From Shewanella mangrovi (GTDB taxonomy: Bacteria > Pseudomonadota > Gammaproteobacteria > Enterobacterales > Shewanellaceae), in the NCBI RefSeq assembly GCF_000753795.1, contig NZ_JPEO01000004.1, forward strand, positions 207,706 to 271,705: DNA of 64,000 bases, in the 5' to 3' direction. This document shows, in pieces, positions 19,295-27,597 of this stretch (positions are counted from its first letter, which is position 1; each line of letters opens with the position of its first letter). Made by a program: the position numbers and the translations under genes. The notes beneath the pieces were generated by a model. That model saw only the letters and a list, made by a program, of their open reading frames with translations. It was not told where the DNA came from and did no database searches.

Positions 19295-19325
19295 GCTGCC
19301 AAGTTGCGCGTTAACCGCCACGAGG

Positions 19326-19886
19326 CTAAATTTCGGGGCCAAAGCATTCCTGATAGGTATTACATTGATCGCAACTCGGCGCACGACACACATAATCGCC
19401 GCCAGTCTCACATAACTGTTTGTATAAAAAGCGCTTCCAGCGCATATTCCGGTCATTACCAGCAAACAACGGCGGAAAATACCAAGCAAAAATCTGACTC
19501 AGTCGTGGCCGCTCCGGCAACCCCAGATCTTTCCAAAGATGGCGATTACCTAAGCAGCCACTGGCAATAATCACCGCGGCAAAGCGAGCATAGCAAGCGT
19601 TCGGATTGGCGTTTTCCATCAGCAGGGTGATCAGCTCTTGCTGCTCTTTATTACGTAGGTTAACGATATCCTGCCGCACTTGCCGAATCGGGGTTTTATG
19701 TTGGCCGAGCGGCACCGTTACCTCAATATCGCTGGCGGCGAAGTCGGCACATAAAGCGCCAAAGCCCGCTTCTGCTAGCCCAAGAAATGGCGGTAGTACT
19801 GTTTCGCCGCTAGCAAAACTGTCGACAATCGGTTGCCAGAAGCGTTCCAGTTCCTGCGCTCGTGTCAGTTCAATCGGAATCTGCAT
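19326..19886 (-). CDS. nifQ: NifQ, molybdenum donor for FeMo-cofactor
   Basis: Fe-S protein that supplies molybdenum for FeMo-cofactor synthesis. The 186 residues end with the family signature C-X4-C-X2-C-X5-C (CRAPSCDQCNTYQEC), which carries the Mo-Fe-S cluster. Other family patterns include HLWKDLGLPER and NMRWKRFLYKQLCE. The ATG at 19886 has a perfect GGAGGGAG; an upstream GTG at 19892 is less likely. Its ATG overlaps the TGA of the ferredoxin gene as TGATG, so nifB-ferredoxin-nifQ are read as one unit on the minus strand. Confidence 0.94.
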   Translation of the reverse strand: MQIPIELTRAQELERFWQPIVDSFASGETVLPPFLGLAEAGFGALCADFAASDIEVTVPLGQHKTPIRQVRQDIVNLRNKEQQELITLLMENANPNACYARFAAVIIASGCLGNRHLWKDLGLPERPRLSQIFAWYFPPLFAGNDRNMRWKRFLYKQLCETGGDYVCRAPSCDQCNTYQECFGPEI

Positions 19887-20146
19887 CAACACTCCCTCCG
19901 TAGTTCTATGCCAGTCAGGCTACCAAGTGGATTAACCGCCATTGCTGACTCGTTCACGATCGCTTCTTCTACGGGACAGATGCTGGCACATTGCGGATCG
20001 GCAAACTTGTCTTCACAGCCAGTACAGCGTCGTGGATGGATCATAAACTGCTTGGGATTATCGGGATCGGCAAACACAGCATTGCTGGGGCACACCAACA
20101 AACAGGCATGGCAACCAACGCATTTATCAGTAATGGCATACTTCAT
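19886..20146 (-). CDS. 2[4Fe-4S] ferredoxin next to nifB (FdxN-like)
   Basis: An 86-residue bacterial-type ferredoxin with two cluster motifs: CVGCHACLLVCP, and CTGCEDKFADPQCASICP with the longer C-X2-C-X8-C-X3-C spacing seen in nif-linked FdxN/Alvin-type ferredoxins. Proteins at this position are thought to donate electrons to NifB or nitrogenase. The ATG at 20146 has AAGGAGAG. It lies within the end of nifB (20-base overlap) and touches nifQ, so translation is coupled across all three. Confidence 0.9.
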   Translation of the reverse strand: MKYAITDKCVGCHACLLVCPSNAVFADPDNPKQFMIHPRRCTGCEDKFADPQCASICPVEEAIVNESAMAVNPLGSLTGIELRREC

Positions 20147-21479
20147 CGTTGCTCTCCTTATGGCTGTCGGCCTTTGGCGCTAGCTGAGTTTTAGCAAGGG
20201 TGGCGAGTGCTTCATCGATAGGCGCAAAGGCGTGATCCACATTTGGGGTAATGCCCATCTGCTCTAGCGTGCGCCATGGGGCTATGCCAATGCGAGAGCA
20301 CAGCACCATGCGGCAGTCTTCGATTGCTTTAAACATCGCTTGTTTGTCGGCTTCTTCCTCTGGGCACTCGCTGGCGCCGTTACAGTATTGCGCGACCTGA
20401 CGCCGCTCTAAGAAGTGAAACTCAGTGGTGGCGCTATCAAGCTGATAAATCTCAAACTGCTGCGCATGACCAAAATGGGTGTTGATTAACGGCCCGCCAT
20501 TGGTGGCGACCGCGATCTTTATGGGTTGGCTCGTCTCGCTTGCAGCTTCAGTTCCACAGCCACCGCCTAGGGTGCCAACTGCATCGGCACGGCATTGTTG
20601 GCAATGGGTCATCTGCGGCATAAATTGCCCAGACGCGTCGCGGGCGCTGCTCAGCTCGGCCTCTGTTGGGCCGCGTTGGCCAGTGACGCCAAAATAAGTG
20701 CCGTGTTCAGCGGCGGAAATCAGCGGCATGATGTTGTGCATCAATGCGCCGCGCGCCTTCACCGCGGCAGACAGTGTGGCAATCTGCTGATCATTAATGC
20801 CGGGGATAAGTACGGTATTGACCTTCACCAACATGCCGAGTTTTGCTGCTGCTTCTAAGCCCGCAAGCTGATTGGCAATCAATCGCTCAGCGGCTGCTAA
20901 ACCGCGCAGGCGGCGATGATTGTAATATACCCAGGGATAGATTTTGGCAGCAATGACAGGATCAATGGTGTTGATGGTAATGGTCAGATGGTGCACGCCA
21001 TGGGCGGCGAGTTCGTCGGCATATTCTGCCAGCATTAAGCCATTGGTTGAGATACATAGCTGAGCAGTTGGATCTTCTTCACGGATAAGCTTTAAGGCAC
21101 TAAAGGTCGCTTTGGGATTCGCCAGCGCATCTCCAGGACCGGCGATGCCGACGACGGTCAGATTAGGCGCGCGCTTTTTGATGGCGCGAAATTGTTTCAA
21201 TGCGCCGTGCGGGTCCACCAGATGAGATACTACCCCGGGACGTGACTCGTTGCTGCAATCGTACTTGCGGTTGCAGTAGTTGCACTGAATATTGCAGGCC
21301 GGGGCGACGGGCAGGTGCATACGCGCATACTTGTGTGCCTGTTTTGAATAACAGGGATGTCGTGCGATCTGTTGCTGTACATCTTTGGGCAACAAATGGC
21401 TGACAGACGCGCCTTCTGCTTGGCTGCTGGAGCAGCCAGTGCTTGCGGCTGACAAACGCTCATCGGTGTGAAGTTCCAT
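20127..21479 (-). CDS. nifB: NifB, radical SAM NifB-co synthase
   Basis: Builds NifB-co, the 8Fe core of FeMo-cofactor, by radical SAM carbide insertion. The 450 residues contain the SAM cluster motif CNIQCNYC (C-X3-C-X2-C) near residue 50, GIAGPGDALANP, CISTNGL and the TITINT segment. A C-terminal NifX/NafY-like domain (IAVATNGGPLINTHFGHA) starts around residue 320, so this is the two-domain form. I start at the ATG at 21479 because AGAGG lies 5 bases upstream. The ATG at 21494 would add five residues but has no binding site and lies only about 16 bases from the predicted transcript start. Confidence 0.95.
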   Translation of the reverse strand: MELHTDERLSAASTGCSSSQAEGASVSHLLPKDVQQQIARHPCYSKQAHKYARMHLPVAPACNIQCNYCNRKYDCSNESRPGVVSHLVDPHGALKQFRAIKKRAPNLTVVGIAGPGDALANPKATFSALKLIREEDPTAQLCISTNGLMLAEYADELAAHGVHHLTITINTIDPVIAAKIYPWVYYNHRRLRGLAAAERLIANQLAGLEAAAKLGMLVKVNTVLIPGINDQQIATLSAAVKARGALMHNIMPLISAAEHGTYFGVTGQRGPTEAELSSARDASGQFMPQMTHCQQCRADAVGTLGGGCGTEAASETSQPIKIAVATNGGPLINTHFGHAQQFEIYQLDSATTEFHFLERRQVAQYCNGASECPEEEADKQAMFKAIEDCRMVLCSRIGIAPWRTLEQMGITPNVDHAFAPIDEALATLAKTQLAPKADSHKESNDEVCHY

Positions 21480-21519
21480 AGTGACCTCTGGCATTTAAAA
21501 CTCAATGATGCAGCGATGT

Positions 21520-21535
21520 TGCAAACTCTATTCCT
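21520..21535 (-). promoter_or_regulatory. Sigma-54 promoter of nifB-ferredoxin-nifQ
   Basis: Read on the minus strand this is AGGAATAGAGTTTGCA: GG and GC are 10 bases apart and the -12 element TTTGCA is strong, though the -24 half lacks the usual TGGCAC. Transcription would start near 21510. A NifA site lies about 100 bases upstream. Confidence 0.65.
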
Positions 21536-21607
21536 GAAAGGGTGTTTATGTGAATCAATAGCTTAGGATGGTTTGTGCTGGCCTCTGTCTGCTTGTCGGG
21601 TGACAAT

Positions 21608-21623
21608 TGTCGCAAAGCAGACA
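21608..21623. promoter_or_regulatory. NifA upstream activator site for nifB
   Basis: An exact TGT-N10-ACA lies between the nifA stop and the nifB start, its centre about 105 bases upstream of the inferred nifB transcript start. The nearby TGTCGGGTGACA has only 6 bases between its halves and does not fit the consensus. Confidence 0.72.
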
Positions 21624-21638
21624 AAGGCCGATGTAGGC

Positions 21639-23219
21639 TTACAGCTCTTTCATTTCGATATTCATAATCTGAATACGATAGGCAATTTGCCGTGGGGTCA
21701 TATTCAGCAACCGCGCCGCTTTGGCCTTTACCCAGCCGGAGCGTTCTAAGGCATCAATCACCTGTTCACGTTCGTCCATCACACGCTCACGTACCACTGC
21801 GCTGCCATTATTGTGATTTGGCATTGCCGCATGGCTGTGGCTACTTGAAGGCGCAATGAATTGCGGTGCATCGATTTGGCTAAAGGTCACCAGATCTGGG
21901 CCAATGGTGCCAGATTCGCTCAGTACAGAGGCGCGCTCCAGCGTATTTTCCAGCTCACGCACGTTGCCCGGCCAGCTGTACGCCATCATGGCGCGCACCG
22001 CGCTGTCGGTCAGCGACAATTCTCGTGATTGCGCTTGTCCGAGGCGCTTGATCATATGCTCGGCCAGCTCTGGCAGATCTTCCGTTCGCTCCCGCAATGG
22101 CGGCAGATACATCGGCATTACATTCAAACGATAGTAGAGATCTTCACGGAAATTGCCCTGACTGACTTCCTCTTCCAGATTACGGTTGGTGGCTGCAATG
22201 ATGCGCACGTTGACCGAAATGGTTGCGGTGCCGCCAACGCGTTCAAACTCTTTCTCCTGCAATACACGCAGTAATTTCGCCTGAAATGCGGGGCTGGTTT
22301 CACCAATTTCATCAAGGAAAATCGTACCGTTGTGAGCCATCTCGAAACGGCCTTTACGCTGCTTAACTGCACCAGTAAAGGCACCTTTTTCATGACCAAA
22401 CAGTTCTGATTCCAATAAGTTATCCGGCAGGGCGGCACAGTTGAGTTTGACGAATGGGTTGTTGGCGCGCGGCGAGTTGTAGTGAATAGCGTTCGCCACT
22501 AACTCTTTACCCGTTCCCGACTCACCCCGCAGTAACACGGTGGAATCCCAACGCGATACCAGACGAATTTGCTCGAAAATCTGCCGCATCGCCTTTGTGT
22601 GGCCCACTAAGTTTTTGAAACTGTAGTTGTTGCGCACTTTGCGTCTTAGCCCATCGCGTTCGTCAACGAGCTGTTTCTCTTTGGTTTCCACCTTGTAGGC
22701 TAATTGCACGTTCTTGGCGATCAGGTTGGCGATCATCTCCAAAAAGCGTGATAGCGCTGCCAGTTCGTCATCACCACACATCGGTGGTTGCGCCGATAGC
22801 GCGCCAATCACCTTATTCGTGCCATCTCGCAGCGGCACACAGATGTAGGGCTTGTCGTAATCATACAGCGCTAATTTGTCGGCAAAGCGGTTATCGTTGC
22901 CAATCTGGCGAATCACAATCGCACTGCCATGTTTGAGCACTTCACCGACAATGCCTTCGCCAACTTTGTAGTACACCTGCTTCTCTTCCGGCTCGGTCGC
23001 CTGACCCGGATTGTGCAGTGACTTGATCAGCAAAATATCGCGTTCGGCATCGAGAATGGTCAACATGCCATGTAACAGCTTGCACTCGTTATGCAGCACT
23101 TTTAGCACGTTGTTGGCCGATGCTGTGTAGTTCAAACTGCTGTTCAGTTCGCTACTGATCTTATACATGGCCGCCAGTAACTGGCGCTCTAGGTCAAATA
23201 AAGAAATCTCTACACCCAT
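21639..23219 (-). CDS. nifA: NifA, sigma-54 activator of nif genes
   Basis: Enhancer-binding protein that activates the nif promoters. About 526 residues: an N-terminal GAF domain (about 15-180), an AAA+ domain with Walker A GESGTGKE, the sigma-54 contact loop GAFTGA and Walker B FLDEIGE, and a C-terminal Fis-type helix-turn-helix (AARLLNMTPRQIAYRIQ). The linker between the AAA+ and DNA-binding domains shows no cysteine cluster of the oxygen-sensing rhizobial type, in line with control by NifL. The ATG at 23219 follows GAGG; a GTG at 23225 is an alternative. The start is 7 bases after the nifL stop. Confidence 0.96.
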   Translation of the reverse strand: MGVEISLFDLERQLLAAMYKISSELNSSLNYTASANNVLKVLHNECKLLHGMLTILDAERDILLIKSLHNPGQATEPEEKQVYYKVGEGIVGEVLKHGSAIVIRQIGNDNRFADKLALYDYDKPYICVPLRDGTNKVIGALSAQPPMCGDDELAALSRFLEMIANLIAKNVQLAYKVETKEKQLVDERDGLRRKVRNNYSFKNLVGHTKAMRQIFEQIRLVSRWDSTVLLRGESGTGKELVANAIHYNSPRANNPFVKLNCAALPDNLLESELFGHEKGAFTGAVKQRKGRFEMAHNGTIFLDEIGETSPAFQAKLLRVLQEKEFERVGGTATISVNVRIIAATNRNLEEEVSQGNFREDLYYRLNVMPMYLPPLRERTEDLPELAEHMIKRLGQAQSRELSLTDSAVRAMMAYSWPGNVRELENTLERASVLSESGTIGPDLVTFSQIDAPQFIAPSSSHSHAAMPNHNNGSAVVRERVMDEREQVIDALERSGWVKAKAARLLNMTPRQIAYRIQIMNIEMKEL

Positions 23220-23226
23220 AAGCACC

Positions 23227-24756
23227 TCACCAGCTATGTTTTGGGAAGGTCAGACGAATACTCGCACCCTTAAGATGCGGGCTGTCGGCAATCGATATCG
23301 TGGCCGAGTGTTCGTTTAGTACCTGCTGCACTATCGACAGCCCAATACCGCGGCAACCTGATTGATGCCGTGGCTTAGTGCTGTAAAACGGATGGAACAC
23401 TTTCAGCCGAATATCTTCGTGTACGCCGGCACCGCTGTCTTCGACGATAATGCTGATGTCGTTGTCATCTTCAGCGGTGGAGATCAGCATGGTGCGCTCA
23501 TCAGCTTTGGAGGCCTGAATCGCATCAACGGCATTGTCGATAATCTGCTTTAAGGCCAGCACCAGCCGGTGGGGCATGCCGGATATCGACGGTAAAGTAG
23601 GTGTCAGTGCCAGCTCAAGATGGGTGCTGGTGAGCAGCAACTCGTCGGTGCTAATCGCGGTGGCATCGCGCACCACTTGATTGAGATTCACTGGTTGGAA
23701 GGCTTCGTTGCTGCGCTCAGGGATTGCCTGTTTGATCTCATTCATGGCATCGACAGCGTTGATCATCGCTTCGTCCATGGCTGATAACCCAGGGCAGGCA
23801 TGACTGGTTTTTTTGAGAATTTTGACTGCCGACTCAATCATATTGAATGGCCCCTGCAGTTGATGCAGCGTGGCCATTAACGCCTCCTGCATGGCATGCA
23901 CGTAGCGGTTGTCGCTGGCCATCAGTTTGACTGAGTTAATCCGGCGCTCTTCAACTAGCAGCTTTTCTTTGGTGCGATCACTGATGGCGACCACTGTGTA
24001 GTATTCGTCTGAAGGATGAAAATAGGCCTCAGCAGTGGTGTCGGTAACCGGAATTTTTGCCAGTGCATAATCAAACCAGCGTTCACCGAGTGGTCCATCT
24101 TGTTGAATATGAATGCCTTTGTAGCGGTTCTGCCGATTCCCCATAAAAGCTTCAATACAGTTAAAACCATATTCATCACTTAAACTGTCGGCCAGTAGCG
24201 TAATTGGCGACTGTTGAATACTGTCATGAAGATGCTCAAAACGACGGTTGCTGAACAAGACATTGTGCTGCGCATCAATCAGCGCGATGGCGATCGGCGC
24301 TGAGTTCAACACCGCCTGAAACATGGTGAACTGGTTTTTCTGATGGGTTTGCAGCTCGTGTTGTTCAGTGATGTCTTTGTGAATCGAGTAATACAGCTGT
24401 GTACCGTCATTGTTGGTAAAGCTGGAAATTGAAATGTCGGCGATATAAGGCTGGCCGTTCTTGCGTTTATTGATGAGTTGTCCCTGCCAATGTTCACCAC
24501 GAGTGATCGCGCCCCACAAGCTTTGGTAAACACTACGCGGCGTGGCTTTATAAGACAGCATTGAGCAGTTATTGCCTAATAGTTCACTCTCTTGATAACC
24601 GGTGATATCCACAAACGTTTGATTGATCAGCAGCAGATTACCCGCTTGATCGGTAATGCTGATGGCGATTGGCGCGTGTTGCAGGATCTGCTTAAAGGCG
24701 TCTAGACCAATTTGCGGCGTCTGTAACGTAGGTAGCGTGTCGTGACGTTGTTCCAT
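23227..24756 (-). CDS. nifL: NifL, redox and nitrogen-responsive anti-activator of NifA
   Basis: Flavoprotein that holds NifA inactive under oxygen or fixed nitrogen. The 509 residues have two PAS domains: the first (about 20-135), with APIAISITDQAGN and GYQESELLGNN, fits the FAD-binding redox sensor; the second starts near APIAIALIDAQHN. A central coiled region contains LHQLQGPFN in place of an H-box, and a C-terminal GHKL ATPase domain has DNAVDAIQ, EDSGAGV and CRGIGLS. The ATG at 24756 follows AAGGAAG. It is the first gene of nifLA. Confidence 0.94.
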   Translation of the reverse strand: MEQRHDTLPTLQTPQIGLDAFKQILQHAPIAISITDQAGNLLLINQTFVDITGYQESELLGNNCSMLSYKATPRSVYQSLWGAITRGEHWQGQLINKRKNGQPYIADISISSFTNNDGTQLYYSIHKDITEQHELQTHQKNQFTMFQAVLNSAPIAIALIDAQHNVLFSNRRFEHLHDSIQQSPITLLADSLSDEYGFNCIEAFMGNRQNRYKGIHIQQDGPLGERWFDYALAKIPVTDTTAEAYFHPSDEYYTVVAISDRTKEKLLVEERRINSVKLMASDNRYVHAMQEALMATLHQLQGPFNMIESAVKILKKTSHACPGLSAMDEAMINAVDAMNEIKQAIPERSNEAFQPVNLNQVVRDATAISTDELLLTSTHLELALTPTLPSISGMPHRLVLALKQIIDNAVDAIQASKADERTMLISTAEDDNDISIIVEDSGAGVHEDIRLKVFHPFYSTKPRHQSGCRGIGLSIVQQVLNEHSATISIADSPHLKGASIRLTFPKHSW

Positions 24757-24846
24757 GAGCCTTCCTTATCAGATTAGGTGGGACGATGCAGTCGTCGCAT
24801 TCGTCCCAAACTGCACAATTGTTAAACCTCGCGTTTTGTCTGTTAG

Positions 24847-24862
24847 TGCATAAATCAGACCA
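24847..24862 (-). promoter_or_regulatory. Possible sigma-54 promoter of nifLA
   Basis: On the minus strand the sequence TGGTCTGATTTATGCA has GG and GC 10 bases apart. The -24 TGG and -12 TGCA fit, but TTTAT is a weak middle. It would start transcription near 24836, about 80 bases before nifL. NifA sites upstream suggest positive autoregulation; no NtrC-like site was recognised. Confidence 0.55.
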
Positions 24863-24924
24863 TCCTTAGCTATTGCTCATGCCAACTTACTGATAACAGT
24901 GAATTTCTTTGAATAAACAGGCTT

Positions 24925-24979
24925 TGTTTGATTTAGGACAAATTTTAAGCGGCCATCTGCGTTTGTCAGCTTTGCGACA
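24925..24979. promoter_or_regulatory. Two NifA sites between nifL and the hydrolase gene
   Basis: Exact TGT-N10-ACA motifs occur at 24925-24940 and 24964-24979, 39 bases apart. They sit about 97 and 136 bases upstream of the inferred nifL start point. They could also serve the divergent hydrolase gene at 25175. The remainder of the 24757-25174 gap is AT-rich with nothing else recognisable except the element at 25111-25127. Confidence 0.72.
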
Positions 24980-25110
24980 ATCGGTTTAAACGGCGCTGAT
25001 GAGGTTGGATAGCGGTGGCTGTTGCATCATCTTTCTTTATTAGTGTGCAATCTTGGTGCAAAAAATAACCAATCTGTGTTTTTTGATCTTCTAAATTAGC
25101 TCCACTAGAC

Positions 25111-25127
25111 TGGCAGCCAAGCTTGCG
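25111..25127 (+). promoter_or_regulatory. Sigma-54-like element before the hydrolase gene, spacing off by one
   Basis: TGGCAGCCAAGCTTGCG resembles a -24/-12 promoter, but GG and GC are 11 bases apart instead of 10. It lies 48 bases before the hydrolase ATG and about 155 bases from the nearest NifA site. The spacing makes function doubtful. Confidence 0.25.
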
Positions 25128-25174
25128 GGGGAAGCGGACTTGAACAGTGGTTAACGAATTACAGGAGGTAACTG

Positions 25175-26185
25175 ATGTCGTTATTGTCTAAAGCGCTATT
25201 GGCACTGCCATTGCTGGCGGTGCTGAACTGTCAGGCGGCGGAGAAGGTGGCCTATGGCCCGGAATTGGAAGGATTTGAATACCCTTGGCCGGTAAAGCAA
25301 TTTAACTTTGAATCGCAGCGGAACCAGCTGCATATGGCGTATATGGATGTGCCAGCCAAGCAGCCTAATGGTCATACGGTCGTATTGTTGCATGGTAAGA
25401 ACTTTTGTGCGGCCACCTGGCAGGACAGTATTACGGCGCTGACCGAAGCGGGATATCGGGTAATCGCCGCCGATCAAATCGGATTTTGTAAGTCCAGCAA
25501 ACCTACGGCTTACCAATATAGTTTTCAGCAGCTTGCCGCGAATACTCACGCGTTACTTGCTGCGCTGAAGATTGATAAAGCGATTGTGATGGGGCATTCC
25601 ACTGGTGGCATGTTAGGTATTCGCTATGCATTGCTTTATCCTAACGCCACCGAGCAACTGGTGCTGGTGAATCCGATTGGGCTGGAAGATTGGAAAGCCA
25701 AAGGCGTGCCGGATATTGGCGTCGATGGCTGGTATCAAAGTGAGTTACAGAAAACCGACACTGGGATTCGTAACTACGAGCGCAAAACGTATTATGCCGG
25801 GCAGTGGCGCGACGATTATGAACCTTGGGTGCAGATGCTTGCGGGCATGTATCGCGGCGCAGGCAAAGAGATCGTGGCGTGGAACTCGGCGCTGCTGTAC
25901 GACATGATCTACACCCAACCTGTGTTTTATGAGTTTGAACAGCTTACAGTGCCAACACTGTTGTTCATTGGCGAGCAAGACACCACGGCAGTGGGTAAGG
26001 CGCTGGCGGCACCGGAGATTCGCAAGACCTTAGGTAACTACCCGGTACTGGCACGGGAGGCGGCCAAACGTATTCCCAATAGCCGCCTTGTTCTGTTTCC
26101 TAATTACGGCCATGCACCACAGATGCAAGCACCCAAAGAGTTTCATCAACAGCTACTGCGGTATTTACTGGGCGCGACCCATTAA
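25175..26185 (+). CDS. Exported alpha/beta hydrolase
   Basis: A 336-residue protein with a signal peptide (ALLALPLLAVLNCQAAE, which could also be read as a weak lipobox ending at Cys) and a full alpha/beta hydrolase domain. Visible are the oxyanion HGKNF, nucleophile Ser in GHSTGG, the acid in GEQDTTA and His in YGHAPQ. The substrate cannot be named. The ATG at 25175 follows a perfect AGGAGG. It sits between nifL and rnfA on the rnf strand but has its own terminator, so it is probably a separate unit inserted in the nif-rnf region. Confidence 0.87.
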   Translation: MSLLSKALLALPLLAVLNCQAAEKVAYGPELEGFEYPWPVKQFNFESQRNQLHMAYMDVPAKQPNGHTVVLLHGKNFCAATWQDSITALTEAGYRVIAADQIGFCKSSKPTAYQYSFQQLAANTHALLAALKIDKAIVMGHSTGGMLGIRYALLYPNATEQLVLVNPIGLEDWKAKGVPDIGVDGWYQSELQKTDTGIRNYERKTYYAGQWRDDYEPWVQMLAGMYRGAGKEIVAWNSALLYDMIYTQPVFYEFEQLTVPTLLFIGEQDTTAVGKALAAPEIRKTLGNYPVLAREAAKRIPNSRLVLFPNYGHAPQMQAPKEFHQQLLRYLLGATH

Positions 26186-26213
26186 TTTTCTTCAGTAAAA
26201 CTCGCTACTTAAC

Positions 26214-26236
26214 GGCGGCCTGCGGGTCGCCTTTTT
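26214..26236 (+). terminator. Intrinsic terminator after the hydrolase gene
   Basis: GGCGGCC and GGTCGCC form a 7-bp stem with one G:T pair around a four-base loop, followed by five T residues. It insulates the hydrolase gene from the rnf promoter. Confidence 0.75.
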
Positions 26237-26264
26237 ATTGGCTTTTGCCACGCTACTTTACGCC

Positions 26265-26319
26265 TGTCGTGTTTATAACATCCTTCATTCTCGCCACACG
26301 CTTTGTTGCTTTCCTGACA
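26265..26319 (+). promoter_or_regulatory. Two NifA sites upstream of rnfA
   Basis: Exact TGT-N10-ACA motifs at 26265-26280 and 26304-26319 are 39 bases apart, the same offset as the nifL pair. They lie about 161 and 122 bases upstream of the inferred transcript start. A possible IHF site (TAACAA-N4-TTA, one mismatch) at 26367-26379 lies between them and the promoter. Confidence 0.82.
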
Positions 26320-26406
26320 AACAACGCTGTGTCGATGAAATCTGTCATAAAAATAAACTCATTATTTAACAATTGGTTAACTTATTTTCGTGCGCGTGTT
26401 TTTCGC

Positions 26407-26422
26407 TGGCACAAGCTATGCA
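26407..26422 (+). promoter_or_regulatory. Sigma-54 promoter of rnfABCDGEH
   Basis: TGGCACAAGCTATGCA is a near-perfect -24/-12 element, with the full TGGCAC and GG to GC spacing of 10. Transcription would start near 26433, about 25 bases before rnfA. It places the Rnf complex under NifA control. Confidence 0.87.
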
Positions 26423-26458
26423 CCTAGGTTGGCAAGTAATGTTTTCAGGAGCGAGATG

Positions 26459-27034
26459 ATGACCGATGGGCTGTTGATATTTCTCGGTGCTGCCTTTGTC
26501 AACAACGTGGTGTTGGCCAAATTCCTTGGACTATGTCCCTTTATGGGCGTGTCCAGCAAGGTAGATAGCGCTGTAGGCATGGGCCTAGCCACCACCTTTG
26601 TACTGACGTTAGCGGCGTTGATGAGCTGGGTATTAGAGGCGGCTATTTTAAAACCGCTGCACTTAGAGTTTATGCGCATTATCGCCTTTATTCTGGTGAT
26701 TGCGGCGGTAGTACAGCTCACCGAACTATATGTGAAAAAGAGCTTTCCCGCGTTGTATCAATCGCTTGGTGTATTCCTGCCGTTGATCACTACCAACTGT
26801 GCCGTATTAGGGGTGGCGTTATTGGCGGTGCAGGAAGACCTTAGCTTTATGCAAACGCTGATGTACAGCTTGGGCTCTTCAGTCGGCTTTATGGTGGTGT
26901 TGGTACTGTTTGCCGGGCTGCGCAGTCAGCTCAGCCTGAATCGAGTGCCTGCTGCGTTTAAAGGTAATCCCATCGCGTTTATCACAGCCGGTTTGCTGTC
27001 GATGGCGTTTATGGGTTTTGCCGGCATCGTCTAA
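26459..27034 (+). CDS. rnfA: RnfA, membrane subunit of the Rnf complex
   Basis: Integral membrane subunit of the ion-driven ferredoxin:NAD oxidoreductase, used here to make low-potential reductant for nitrogenase. About 191 residues with six predicted membrane helices and the family motifs [17 protein letters not shown] and [14 protein letters not shown], which hold the intramembrane Fe-S cysteines. The start is either ATG 26456 or 26459; AGGAG at 26447-26451 is better spaced for 26459. It is the first gene of a seven-gene run. Confidence 0.95.
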   Translation: MTDGLLIFLGAAFVNNVVLAKFLGLCPFMGVSSKVDSAVGMGLATTFVLTLAALMSWVLEAAILKPLHLEFMRIIAFILVIAAVVQLTELYVKKSFPALYQSLGVFLPLITTNCAVLGVALLAVQEDLSFMQTLMYSLGSSVGFMVVLVLFAGLRSQLSLNRVPAAFKGNPIAFITAGLLSMAFMGFAGIV

Positions 27035-27043
27035 CAGGGGGAA

Positions 27044-27589
27044 ATGATGATCATTACGGTGATTTTCTTTGTACTGCTGGGGGCGGTACTGGGGGCGGCG
27101 TTGGGATACGCATCGTCAGTTTTCAAGGTGGAAAGTAATCCGTTGGTGGATGAAATCGAGGCACTGATGCCCGGTGGCCAATGCGGACAATGCGGCGTGG
27201 CGGGTTGCCGACAGGCAGCTGAAGCTATGGTACGCGGCGAGCTAAATCCCAACGCCTGTCCTCTTGGCGGACAGTCGCTGACACAAACCATTGCCGATCT
27301 GCTTGGTGTCTCGGTCGAAATGGGCGAAGAAGATATTCAGTGGGTGGCCAAGGTTAACGAAGCTGACTGTTCTGGCTGTGGCCGCTGCTACAAGGCGTGT
27401 CCGTTTGACGCCATCGTTGGTGCGACTAAGCAGATGCACACCGTTATCAGCGATGTCTGCACTGGCTGCAAGCTATGTACTCAGGTGTGCCCGCAAGACT
27501 GTTTGACCATGGTGCAGGTTGAACCTGATACCCGTACTTGGTTTTGGCCTAAACCGCAGCAGGCTGCCACTGCCAACGCGGCGGCATAG
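27044..27589 (+). CDS. rnfB: RnfB, Fe-S subunit of the Rnf complex
   Basis: Entry point for electrons exchanged with ferredoxin or flavodoxin. The 181 residues have an N-terminal membrane anchor, a C-X2-C-X4-C cluster motif (QCGQCGVAGC) with a downstream CP, and two ferredoxin-type [4Fe-4S] motifs (CSGCGRCYKACP and CTGCKLCTQVCP). The Ala-rich tail is variable in the family. Nine bases separate it from rnfA. Confidence 0.95.
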   Translation: MMIITVIFFVLLGAVLGAALGYASSVFKVESNPLVDEIEALMPGGQCGQCGVAGCRQAAEAMVRGELNPNACPLGGQSLTQTIADLLGVSVEMGEEDIQWVAKVNEADCSGCGRCYKACPFDAIVGATKQMHTVISDVCTGCKLCTQVCPQDCLTMVQVEPDTRTWFWPKPQQAATANAAA

Positions 27590-27597
27590 GAGCGCTT

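Noticed and set aside
19304..19935. Plus-strand ORFs of 88 and 109 codons over nifQ
   Set aside because: They are antisense to nifQ, which has its Cys signature and a strong ribosome binding site.
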